This document shows positions 15,907 to 25,000 of a stretch of 64,000 bases of DNA, in pieces (position 1 is the first letter of the stretch; each line of letters starts with the position of its first letter). This stretch comes from Comamonas antarctica (GTDB lineage: Bacteria > Pseudomonadota > Gammaproteobacteria > Burkholderiales > Burkholderiaceae_C): contig NZ_CP054840.1 in assembly GCF_013363755.1 (NCBI RefSeq), positions 2,287,501 through 2,351,500 on the forward strand, read 5' to 3'. Position numbers and translations under genes: made by a program. The notes under the pieces were generated by a model. That model saw only the letters and a list, made by a program, of their open reading frames with translations. It was not told where the DNA came from and did no database searches.

Positions 15907-18066
15907 TCAAAACCCGCTTTCTCGAATCACCACGGCCAAGCCGTTTTGCAGCACATGCCCCAGCCAACTGCTGCGCTCCGCGCTGATGTGCACCGTGCCG
16001 CGAAGTTCTCGCACCTGGGGAAGCGCTTCGCGCAGCTGCAGGCGCACCCGATACAAGGCCTGCGCCGGCAGTGCCTGTTTTTCATGCGGCTGCGTTGCCA
16101 CCGCACCGCCATGGCGCGCGTCCAGCATGGCGTAGGGCAGTTGCTGGCTGCGTGCGCTGTCGACTTCCACGACCACCGCATCGACCGAAGTACCCCAGCG
16201 TTGCGGCCAGAAGCTGGCGTTGGCGCCGACCAGGATGCGCCCCACCTGCTGCTGGTCGACATAGGCATCGACGATCCAGCTGCTGGGGTCGACGAGAATG
16301 CCCAGCGGCGTACGCGCATTGACCCACGCCCCGGCCCGCAAGTGCTGATCCACATCGGTCCATTGCCCGGCGAATTCGGCTTTCAGTTGCAGTCGCGCTG
16401 CTTCGCCATCGATCGCGCGCGACTCGGCGAGTTGTTCCTGCAGACGCTGCACCATCGCCGGCTGCAGGTCCAGCCCCTGCGCCTGGCCCATCAGCTGCGG
16501 CAATTGCCGCGAAATGGTATTCACGCTGGCCTGGGTCCGGTCATGCCGGGCTTGCAGATCAGGCATTTCCAGCTGAACCAGCAAATCCCCTTCGCGCACC
16601 GCACCGGGCGCCTGCATGACCCGCACGCGCGCGGGCTGGGAACTGTAGACCGCCTGCTGGCGTTCAGCGCGGGCGACGCCTGGCGCCTTCAGATCGGCCG
16701 ACCAGGGAAAGGCCATCAAGGCCAGCACTCCCGCCGCAAAACCCCATACCAGGGCGCGCTTGGAGACAGGCACTTCAGGCCAGCGTTTTTTCCAGACCAT
16801 GATCTCCGTCCATACAGGTTTAGCCACAAACCACCACAGCTCCACGGCAAGCAGGAAAATGCCCAATGCCTTGAAGAAGAAGTAGTACACCGCAAAGGCG
16901 ATGCCAAGAAACACCGTCAGCCGATACAGCCAGGTGACATAGGCAAACAGGCGCAGCTTCCAGCGCACTTGCGGGCGGAACGGCTCCGGATCCGGGTCGT
17001 TCAGGCCCAGCAGCTTGCGGCGCATGAAGGCCTTGGCCATCGCCCCTGCCCGTTCGTGCAGATTCGGGAAATCCAGCACATCCGACAAAATGAAATAGCC
17101 GTCGAAGCGCATGAAGGGACTGACGTTGAGCGCGAGCGACAAAATCCATCCGGTTGTGGCCAGATAAAGCATGGACTGGCGCAATATGCCGTCGTCCAGC
17201 AATGCCCAGGCCAACGTGGCCAGCCCCGCCAGTGCCAGTTCGGTGGCAACGCCGGCAATCGAGATCGCCAGTCGCTGCCTGTGGCTTCGCAGCCGCCACG
17301 ATTCGCTGGTATCGGTGTAGAGCATGGGCCACAGCACGACGAAGGCCATGCCCATATGCGCCACCCGCACCCCAAGCCGTGTCGCCACCAGAGCGTGGCC
17401 CATCTCGTGCAGCGTTTTGGAGACGATCAGCGCAAGCGCGAAACCTGCCAGTCCCGCGGGCGAGAGCATATCCATGAAGCTGTGGACGAAGGTATCCCAC
17501 TGGCGCGCCACAAGCATCAGGCCCAGGGCCGAGGCCCCCAGCAACAGCCACAACGCCGTCCAGGTGAACAATGGCGCCACCCATGGCGACGTCGCCTCGA
17601 GCAGGCGCTGGGGCCGCACCAATGGAACCCGCACGAACAAGTAGGTGTGCAGCCACCATTTGGCGCTTTTCCATTTGACCGCGCTGCTTTTCTTCTGCAG
17701 CTGCGCCACCTTGCGTGGCGTGGCGCGCAGCAGGTTGTGCTGGTCCAGGAACTGGGCGAATTCCAGCACCTGCTCCTCATCGACTTCGAGCGTGGTGCTT
17801 GAACTGATGTCCCGGGCCACCTGCGCCGGCGGCAGATTCCAGCGCAGCAGGCACTCGTACTCCAGCCAGCCGATGCGATAGAAACGATTCGTGATCGGGT
17901 CTTGTATCACCCAGGCCGGCGCGCCGTCGGCGTAGGGCGCGGACTCCATCAGTTTGAGGTCGTCGCGCAGTTGCGCAGCGACGGGAGACGGGGCTTGCCG
18001 CGAGGCGCTGTCCTGCGGCGGGGAGGACGGCGCGGGTGCGGGCGCAGCCACCGGTCCGGCCGCCAT
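15907..18066 (-). CDS. M50-family metalloprotease fused to a HlyD-like domain (peptide zinc metalloprotease type)
   Basis: A 719-residue inner-membrane protein. Residues about 30-115 form a cytoplasmic PqqD-like region (APAWVIQDPITNRFYRIGWLE). Several helices follow, with the zinc motif HEMGH at 220-224 and the third-ligand region NVSPFMRFDGY around Asp322, so the protease site looks intact. From about 430 a helix leads into a periplasmic biotinyl-lipoyl/HlyD-like part with a coiled coil (VNTISRQLPQLMGQAQGLDLQP). It belongs to the putative peptide zinc metalloprotease group. The start ATG (18066-18064) overlaps the upstream stop as TAATG, showing translational coupling to the HlyD gene. It is the last gene of the adhesin locus and may process or help export the giant adhesin (inference). 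Confidence 0.88.
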   Translation of the reverse strand: MAAGPVAAPAPAPSSPPQDSASRQAPSPVAAQLRDDLKLMESAPYADGAPAWVIQDPITNRFYRIGWLEYECLLRWNLPPAQVARDISSSTTLEVDEEQVLEFAQFLDQHNLLRATPRKVAQLQKKSSAVKWKSAKWWLHTYLFVRVPLVRPQRLLEATSPWVAPLFTWTALWLLLGASALGLMLVARQWDTFVHSFMDMLSPAGLAGFALALIVSKTLHEMGHALVATRLGVRVAHMGMAFVVLWPMLYTDTSESWRLRSHRQRLAISIAGVATELALAGLATLAWALLDDGILRQSMLYLATTGWILSLALNVSPFMRFDGYFILSDVLDFPNLHERAGAMAKAFMRRKLLGLNDPDPEPFRPQVRWKLRLFAYVTWLYRLTVFLGIAFAVYYFFFKALGIFLLAVELWWFVAKPVWTEIMVWKKRWPEVPVSKRALVWGFAAGVLALMAFPWSADLKAPGVARAERQQAVYSSQPARVRVMQAPGAVREGDLLVQLEMPDLQARHDRTQASVNTISRQLPQLMGQAQGLDLQPAMVQRLQEQLAESRAIDGEAARLQLKAEFAGQWTDVDQHLRAGAWVNARTPLGILVDPSSWIVDAYVDQQQVGRILVGANASFWPQRWGTSVDAVVVEVDSARSQQLPYAMLDARHGGAVATQPHEKQALPAQALYRVRLQLREALPQVRELRGTVHISAERSSWLGHVLQNGLAVVIRESGF

Positions 18067-19463
18067 TACCAGCCGCTCCACTCGCGCATCGTCGCCAGCG
18101 GGCGGCGCAGCACGTAGTAGATCAAGGGGACCCAACCGCCGGAAATCCGCGCGGTGCCGTGCAAACCTATGCGCGCATCCTCCAGCGACTGCCCTTCATC
18201 GAGCGTGGCGCGCAATCGGTAGCTCGATACATTGTCGGGCGACAAGGAGGACTGATAGCTGGTCTCCACGACCGTCGCACGCAATGGCGACAGCGGCTTG
18301 ACGGTGAGAAACAGCTTGACCGGGGCTTTCTCGTCCAAGACCAGCGCATCGGCCACGGGCAGGTGGATCAATACGCCAGCGGACTGGGGATTTGCCACCT
18401 GCATGATCCGCTCGCCCGTCACCACCGGCCGTCCGAGCCAGTCGTCGGCGGAGCCAAACACTGCAATGCCGTCATGCGGCGCATGCACATCGATGCGGTC
18501 GAGCTGGGCGCGCACGGCAGCCAGCTCGGCGCGCTTTTCCAGTCCGCGGCCCTGCAACTGCGCCAATTCGCTCTTGCTTTGCAGGTTGTCGAACGCCTTC
18601 TGGCTGGCGGCCATCCATTCCGCATCCGCCACCGCCACGGACTGTGTCGCCACCTCGAGGCGGTTGCCCAAGGTGGTGTCGTCAAGCGACATCAGCAGAT
18701 CGCCCTTCTTCACCGGCTGGCTCGGGCGGACATGGAAGGTCTTCACCACGCCGTCCAGCGGGGAGGCAATCGTCGTTGCATCGAGCGCCACGATCTCGGC
18801 CGGCGCCAACGCCGACTGGCGCACGGGAAGTGCGCACAGCAGCAACAGCGCAATCCAGGCGAGGTGGCGCTTGCGTCCCAATGCCCGCCAGCGTTGGCGC
18901 AGACTCAAGCGCGGTTTGCCGCCCAGCATCTCCCAGCTATAGCCCCACTGCGCGGCCAGATGGGCCAATGCCTGTTTGTGCAGCGCGCTCGGTTCCTGCT
19001 CCAGCAGAAAGACCGCCCAGACCAGAACCGTGCCGTCACGACGCTTGAGCGGCAAGGCATAGAGCCCTTCCGGCCACCACTCGGCCCAGCCGTCCACTAC
19101 CTCCGGCGGAGCAGCCTCGGCCTGAGGCGCCACGGGTTCGCCCTCCTCCCGTACAGGCACCGGTGCAGCCGCCGGGGAGGCAAGCCAGCCCGCCTCGCTG
19201 CCCAGTCGCTGCTGCACCCAGGGCCAGCAACGGCGCAGCCAGATCAGATAGGGACTGTCTTCCGACGGAAGGGCCAGACCCGAAAGCGTCAGCAAACGTG
19301 CCTGCCGGCCATTGCCGGCCATGATGAATGCCTGCCGGAAACCCAGCAGGCCCTGGCTGTCGTTGGCAATCGAGAATGCCAGTTCGGCAGGCGTATTGGC
19401 GGCGCGGGCACGCGCCTCCAACTGGGCCACCCATGCGGCTGCCGAAGGGGTCGTACCACTCAT
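18066..19463 (-). CDS. HlyD-type periplasmic adaptor with large cytoplasmic N-terminal domain
   Basis: A 465-residue membrane-fusion protein. Residues 1 to about 215 are soluble and cytoplasmic; their pattern (AAWVAQLEARARAANTPAELAF, LLGFRQAFIMAG, GLYALPLKRRDGTVLVWAVFLL) resembles a divergent GAF domain. One transmembrane helix lies near 224-240 (HLAWIALLLLCALPV). The periplasmic part has split lipoyl halves (ASPLDGVVKTFHVRPSQPVKKGDLL and IDVHAPHDGIAVFGSADDWLG) around a short coiled coil. I chose ATG 19463-19461 because upstream residues look random. It is coupled to the M50 gene and 154 bases after the RND-type adaptor. A HlyD protein carrying its own cytoplasmic sensor is unusual. Confidence 0.87.
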   Translation of the reverse strand: MSGTTPSAAAWVAQLEARARAANTPAELAFSIANDSQGLLGFRQAFIMAGNGRQARLLTLSGLALPSEDSPYLIWLRRCWPWVQQRLGSEAGWLASPAAAPVPVREEGEPVAPQAEAAPPEVVDGWAEWWPEGLYALPLKRRDGTVLVWAVFLLEQEPSALHKQALAHLAAQWGYSWEMLGGKPRLSLRQRWRALGRKRHLAWIALLLLCALPVRQSALAPAEIVALDATTIASPLDGVVKTFHVRPSQPVKKGDLLMSLDDTTLGNRLEVATQSVAVADAEWMAASQKAFDNLQSKSELAQLQGRGLEKRAELAAVRAQLDRIDVHAPHDGIAVFGSADDWLGRPVVTGERIMQVANPQSAGVLIHLPVADALVLDEKAPVKLFLTVKPLSPLRATVVETSYQSSLSPDNVSSYRLRATLDEGQSLEDARIGLHGTARISGGWVPLIYYVLRRPLATMREWSGW

Positions 19464-19617
19464 AATCGCAATGCCTGAAGATTGAACGTTGGATGCTCTG
19501 CTTTTGGCGCAAGGCGCGAGCCCTTGAGGCGCGCCTTGCACAGAGCAAATATTGAAAGCCAAGCGCCTGCACCGCCAGTTCAACCAGCGATGGCAGCGAA
19601 TTCACTCCAGCCCGGGT

Positions 19618-20445
19618 CTACTGCAGCGCCGGGAAACGCGCCACGCCACTCATGCCTGCCAGCAACTCAGGGTGCTGGCCGCCGATGCGCGCCTCGAGTT
19701 CGACCGTCTGCGCCACCGCATCCACGCGCGCATTGATGGCCGTCACCTGTGCGGGATAGGTCTTGCGCGTCTCATCGATGATCACCTCGAAGGCTGTGCC
19801 GGTCTTGAGGGCATAAAGCCAACGCGACGGCACGTTCAGGCGCAGTTTCAACGGGCCGTCGCTCACCATCTCGAGCAAAGGCACACCGACGTTGACGCCC
19901 TGCGCGGGCTTCACGTGCAGCTTGACTACATGGCCCGAGAACGGCGCCTTGACGACGCACTGCCCGGTTTGCACCTGGGTCAGGCCGATGGCGGCCTTGG
20001 CCTTGTCCGCCAGGGTCTTGGCGAGCAGCACTTCCGTATCGCCGGCGGCATCGAGCTTGCGCAGGCGCTCCTTGACGTCAAACGACTCCTTGGCATTCGC
20101 ATATTCGGCCTGTGCCATCCGCAGACGCGCATCGGCCTCGCTGCAGTCGAAACTCAGGAGCACGCGCCCCTTCGCCACGCGCGTGCCAAGGCCCACGTTG
20201 ACATTGGCGACGCGCCCCAGCATCTGGGACGCGAGCAGGGTCTCCAGCTCGGGCGTGAGCAACACGCGGATCGCATGCGGATCGGCCGCCACCGCGGCCG
20301 CGGGCGCCGCTGCCATGGCGGGCCGGGGCACGGCAGGCAGCGTGTTCTGGGCCAGCCCCGCAGCGCTCCACCAGAGCATGCAGCAGCCCGCAACCAGGCG
20401 CGGGACGTCGCGCATTTGCATGGAGCTTGTATCGATCAATTTCAC
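19618..20445 (-). CDS. Periplasmic adaptor subunit (RND/MFP type)
   Basis: About 275 residues of a membrane-fusion (RND-type adaptor) protein with a signal peptide (VPRLVAGCCMLWWSAAGLAQ). The first lipoyl half-motif region is VANVNVGLGTRVAKGRVLLSFDCSEADARL, then a hairpin (AQAEYANAKESFDVKERLRKLD), then the return strand CVVKAPFSGHVVKLHVKPAQGVNVG and a beta-barrel part (LKLRLNVPSRWLYALKTG). The proposed start is GTG 20445-20443, which overlaps the TolC stop codon as GTGA with AGGTGG upstream; the ATG at 20421 is an alternative. It bridges the outer-membrane channel and the inner-membrane parts of the adhesin export locus. Confidence 0.87.
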   Translation of the reverse strand: MKLIDTSSMQMRDVPRLVAGCCMLWWSAAGLAQNTLPAVPRPAMAAAPAAAVAADPHAIRVLLTPELETLLASQMLGRVANVNVGLGTRVAKGRVLLSFDCSEADARLRMAQAEYANAKESFDVKERLRKLDAAGDTEVLLAKTLADKAKAAIGLTQVQTGQCVVKAPFSGHVVKLHVKPAQGVNVGVPLLEMVSDGPLKLRLNVPSRWLYALKTGTAFEVIIDETRKTYPAQVTAINARVDAVAQTVELEARIGGQHPELLAGMSGVARFPALQ

Positions 20446-21953
20446 TTCGCCACCTGGAATACCGTTTGCTGCCACTGGGTCGTCGTGCTCTTCATTGCCT
20501 GCGCCAGGGTCTTGACGTCATGCGCCTGCACCGTGTCCGGCAGGATATCCAATCCGACGGAGTTGTAGAGGCGGCCCCAGGCGGCCTGGGCATTGGAATA
20601 GGCAGCATAACGCTGGTACTCGCCCAGCAGCGCGCGGGCTTCGGTGCGGATGACCTCGAGCTCCGAATCGAAATGGCTCTTGGCGGCCGACTGCGCGTAC
20701 TTGAGCAGACGCTGGTCCACTTGCAGGCTGGTCTCGGCGAACTTGAGTTCCTGCAGCGACAGGCCATAGCGCTGCACACCCACGCGGACCTGCGTCAGCA
20801 CCGCCATCGACAGAGCCAGGCGCCGCATGTCGTCGGTCTCGTTCTGCGCCTGCTGCGCACGGCCCAGCGCCGGATACTGTGCCAGCTTGAGCAGGTTCCA
20901 GGACACGCGCACACCGGTGTCGACCCAGTTGCTGTTGTAGTTGTACTTGTTGCTGTCGTACTGCCATCCCGCGTCGAAGCTGACATTCGGCCACAGCAGG
21001 ATCTTCGCCGCCTTGATGTCGTTCTCGGTCACGCGCTTGCGGTACCACTCTTCCATGATCTCGGGGCGCTTTTCCAATGCCAGGCGCTCGAGTGCTTCCA
21101 TGTTGACAGGTGGCAGGGGCAGTTGCACCTCCGCTTGTTCCGCCAGGGTGAAGTTCACGCCAGGCTCCAGCGACATCAGTGCGCGCAGTTCGGCGCGGGC
21201 CAATTCGAGGTCCTGGCGGCGCAGCGTCAGCGTGTTCACGGCGTCGAGCAACGCGCGCTGATAGCCGAGGATTTGCGCCTGGGGCATCAAGCCCTGCTTC
21301 TCCACCTCGACGGAGCGCTCCAGGGCCTTGTTCACACGCTCGAGCAGCCCATCCACACGGCCGAGCAACTTCTGCGCGCCCAGCGCGCGCCAGTAGCTGT
21401 TGCGTACATCCTGCAGCACGTTCTGGATCACCTTGCGGCGACGTTCGTCCGCCATCAGGACCTGGTCGGCCTTTTGCTGCGCGCGCAGGTACGACACACC
21501 GAAATCAAGCGCATTCCAGGAGAACGACAGGTTCGCCATCGAATGGTCACGCTCCTGCGATGTGGAGGGGCGCAGGGACACCTGGCGGTCTTCGATGCCG
21601 ATCGAAGTGCCGCCGGAATCGTTGTTGCGGCTCGAATAGCCGGCGCCTGCCACCAGGCGCGGCAGCATTTCATAGGTCGAGGCGTCATAGAGGCTGCGGC
21701 TCAGCGCCGTCTCCATCACCTTGAGCCGGTAGTCGAGGTTGTATTTGAGGGCGCGCGCGGCAGCTTCATGGAAGTCGATGGGCGCGGTGACTGGCTCCTG
21801 GTCTTTGTACATGGCGACCACGTCCTGGGCAGCGCGGCTGCGCACCTCCTCGGACGTGAAGGCCTTGGGCGCGACGGAGCCGCAGGCGGCAAGCAGCAAA
21901 GGCAGGGAGGCGACGGTGATGCGCAGGGCAAACGGAGAAATACGACGGGTCAT
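20442..21953 (-). CDS. TolC-family outer-membrane channel lipoprotein
   Basis: A 503-residue outer-membrane factor of the TolC/OEP family. It has a lipoprotein signal peptide with lipobox LAAC, giving lipidated Cys24. Two long helical repeats are visible: residues near 70-220 (AAARALKYNLDYRLKVMETALSRSLYDAS, then VLQDVRNSYWRALGAQKLL) and near 290-460 (KRPEIMEEWYRKRVTENDIKAAKILLWPNVSFDAGW, then SMAVLTQVRVGVQRYGLS). It should form the outer-membrane tunnel for the giant adhesin or another cargo. It is 125 bases after the adhesin gene and overlaps the adaptor by four bases. The start is ATG 21953-21951. Confidence 0.92.
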   Translation of the reverse strand: MTRRISPFALRITVASLPLLLAACGSVAPKAFTSEEVRSRAAQDVVAMYKDQEPVTAPIDFHEAAARALKYNLDYRLKVMETALSRSLYDASTYEMLPRLVAGAGYSSRNNDSGGTSIGIEDRQVSLRPSTSQERDHSMANLSFSWNALDFGVSYLRAQQKADQVLMADERRRKVIQNVLQDVRNSYWRALGAQKLLGRVDGLLERVNKALERSVEVEKQGLMPQAQILGYQRALLDAVNTLTLRRQDLELARAELRALMSLEPGVNFTLAEQAEVQLPLPPVNMEALERLALEKRPEIMEEWYRKRVTENDIKAAKILLWPNVSFDAGWQYDSNKYNYNSNWVDTGVRVSWNLLKLAQYPALGRAQQAQNETDDMRRLALSMAVLTQVRVGVQRYGLSLQELKFAETSLQVDQRLLKYAQSAAKSHFDSELEVIRTEARALLGEYQRYAAYSNAQAAWGRLYNSVGLDILPDTVQAHDVKTLAQAMKSTTTQWQQTVFQVAK

Positions 21954-22078
21954 GGAGTGAAACGCACTTGAATTGAAACTGTCATTGAATAAGTTGTCGG
22001 GTACTGGATGCACCCTGCCCGTGCCCGCCAACCCGCGCCGCATCGGCGCTCGGGGGTTGGGCGGTCACGGGGCCGAGA

Positions 22079-25000
22079 TCATCCGGTCACCTTTCGGCCT
22101 GGCAACTGGTGGGCCCGGGCATTGAGCTGCTGGCGGAAGGAGCCGTTGCTCGGCAGGCGTTGGTGTTCCCCCTGTGCCTCCTTGCCGCGTTGCGCCTCTC
22201 CCAGCGCCGCAATCTCCAGCAACCGCTGATTTGCATCTGCCAGGGTCTGCGCTGGCGTCTCGGCTTCGGCTGGCGAGGCCCCGAGCAGTGCCATTGGCGC
22301 ATCGACCGCATCCAGGGACGCGGGCATTCCAGGGCGTGTCGTGGCATCGGCCCGAACGCCTTGCATGTCTGCTGGCGACTTTCCAAGCAGGTTCTGCACG
22401 AGGCGGTTCCAGAATTCGCCCATCTGCTGCGAATCCTGCACGGCACGGCCCACGTAGATCACGTTGGCAGGGTTGGTCAGCAGGCCTGCGCCGATCGACG
22501 ACGCCTGCATTTCGCCCGTATGGGTGATTCCGGGATCATTGCCCAGCACTTCGCGATCGGCCTGCTCGGCCTGGCTGGTCGCGACCGCAGGGGCAACAAA
22601 CACCGCGGGGTGCAGCGGCGCGTCCATGCGTGCGACCCGGTTGAAGTCGTCCCAGTAGAAGAACACTCCTGGCATGCCGCTCACATCGTTGCTGCCCGCG
22701 CCCAGGTTCGCGCCCGGCGATGCTGCGTCCGGACGGCTCCCGTCCTGCGGCGGCGTCGCGCCAGGCTGGCTCGAGTTGACCGGCGGACGGATATCGACCG
22801 TGACCACCGCGGTCGTTGTGCCGCCACGGCCGTCGTCCACCGACACCACGAAGCTATCCGTTCCCGATGCGCCTTGGGCAGGGACGTAGACAAATTCGCC
22901 AGTCTGCTCATTGAGGATCACAGAGCCCTTGGCCGGCGCCTGCGCCACCGCATAGCCCAGCGGATCGCCATCGGCGTCGGAGCCTGCCAGCTGGCCAGCG
23001 ACGGGAACCCCTTCGTCCGCCGTCATTTGCGCCGGCGGCAGCGCCGGTCGGGCATTGACATCCACCGTGACGGTGGTCGTGGCCTTTGCGCCCTGGCCAT
23101 CGTCGACCGTCACCTCGAACGCGTCGGGTCCGTGGTATCCCGGCCGGGGAACGTAGATGAAGGAGCCATCGGGCGCGATGGTGACCGTGCCGTGGTCCGG
23201 GCCCTTGGGGCCGGCGCCAAAGCTCAGCGCATCGCCGTCCACATCGGATCCCGTCACCTTGCCGCCGACCGGGGTCCCGTCATTGGTCTTCACTGCCAGG
23301 GGATCCGCCTGCGGCGCATCATTCACCGGCGTGACCATCACGGTGACCGTGGCGGTGGTCCTGCCGCCCTGGCCATCGTCGACCGTCACCTCGAAGCGGT
23401 CGGTGCCGTTGAAGTCCTGGTTCGGCGTATAGGTGTAGGAGCCGTCGGCGCGAACCACCACGCTGCCGTTGCCGGGATCGCTGCCCTTGGAATAGGTCAG
23501 AGCGTCACCATCCACATCGCTGCCCACGACGCGGCCCGACAAGGGCGTGTCTTCCGGTGTGGTCTCGCTTTGGTCAGGCGCCACAGGCACATCATTCACC
23601 GGCGTGACTTGCACCGTGATGGTGGCCGTGACCTTGCCGCCCCTGCCATCGTCCACCGTCACCTCGAAGGTGTCGGCGCCGTGATAGTTCGCATCCGGTG
23701 TATAGGTGTACGCATTGGTGCCGGGCGTGAGCACCACCGTGCCATGGGATGGCGGCGTGGTGAGCGAATACTCCAGGGTATCGCCATCGGGGTCGATCGC
23801 GGGAACCAGGCCAGACACCGACGTGTCCTCGGGCGTCGTCACGGACAGCGAGGGAGGCACTTCGGGACTGCGATTGTCGATGTCCGGTGGGACATGCCCA
23901 ACCTGGCCGGCTTCGGGATTCGTGACCAGCGGACTGTAGGGGTCGCGCGGATCGATAGGCACCCAGATGCTGCCCTGGCCATCGTCGTTGATGGTGGCAT
24001 TGCCGGTTGCCGATGCCTGGCCGCCCACGACCTGCACTTGCAAGGCGAAGTCCTCGATGATCTCGGTGAGCGCATCGTTGACGATGGGCGTGCGCACCAG
24101 CAGCTTGCCGTCGGCACCCGTGATTTGCACTGAGATGCCGTTGTAGTCAGCCCAGGTTGCGCCTCCATCGAGCGAGTACTGCAGGTTGTGGCTGTCCGTG
24201 CTGCCGAAGTCGGTTCCCCCGCCGGTCGCCGTGCCATCCACCAGCTGCAGCGTCAGCTTCTGTCCCTGCGCGCCTTGCACGGCAAATACGGCGTGCGAGG
24301 ACGCTTCGTTGACATCGATGCTGTTGACGCTGACCGTGCGGTCGTCGTCGAACACCGGTGGCGTCACGCCCGGAAGCACCGGATCGGTCGAATTCACCGG
24401 CACCAGCGGTCCGTTCGGCAAAGCCGGATCGGCAGGCTGCCAGATCGTGCCCGTGCCATCGTCCTTGATGGTGGCCGTACCGCTTGCTGCGGTGCCGCCC
24501 GTATTGGTGGCCGTCAGCGTGAATTGCTCAGCGCCTTCGGTCACCCGGTCATTGACAATGGCCACGCGCACCTGCAGCTTGCCGCCTGCAGGAATCTCGA
24601 CCAGCTGGCCAGCGGTGTAGCTGCTCCAATGCGTGCCATCAAAGTATTCCAGCGTCGCGCCAAAGTCGACGCCACCGCCGGTGGCCGTGCCATCGGTCAG
24701 GGACAGCATCACCTTCTGGCCCGCCGCACCCGTGACTTCAAACACGCCATGGCCCGAAGCTTCATTGACATCGATGCTGTTGACGCTGACCGTGCGGTCG
24801 TCGTCAAACACCGGTGGCGTCACGCCCGGAAGCACCGGGTCGGTCGGGTTGACCGGAACCAGAGGTCCATTGGGCAAAGCCGGATCGGCCGGTTGCCAGA
24901 TCGTGCCCGTGCCATCGTCCTTGATGGTGGCCGTACCGCTTGCGCCCGTGCCGCCCGTATTGGTGGCCGTCAGCGTGAATTGCTCGTCGCCCTCGGTCAC

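Noticed and set aside
15907..22043. ABC transporter of a type I secretion system
   Set aside because: No Walker A, LSGGQ signature or ABC membrane domain was found in any gene of the block.
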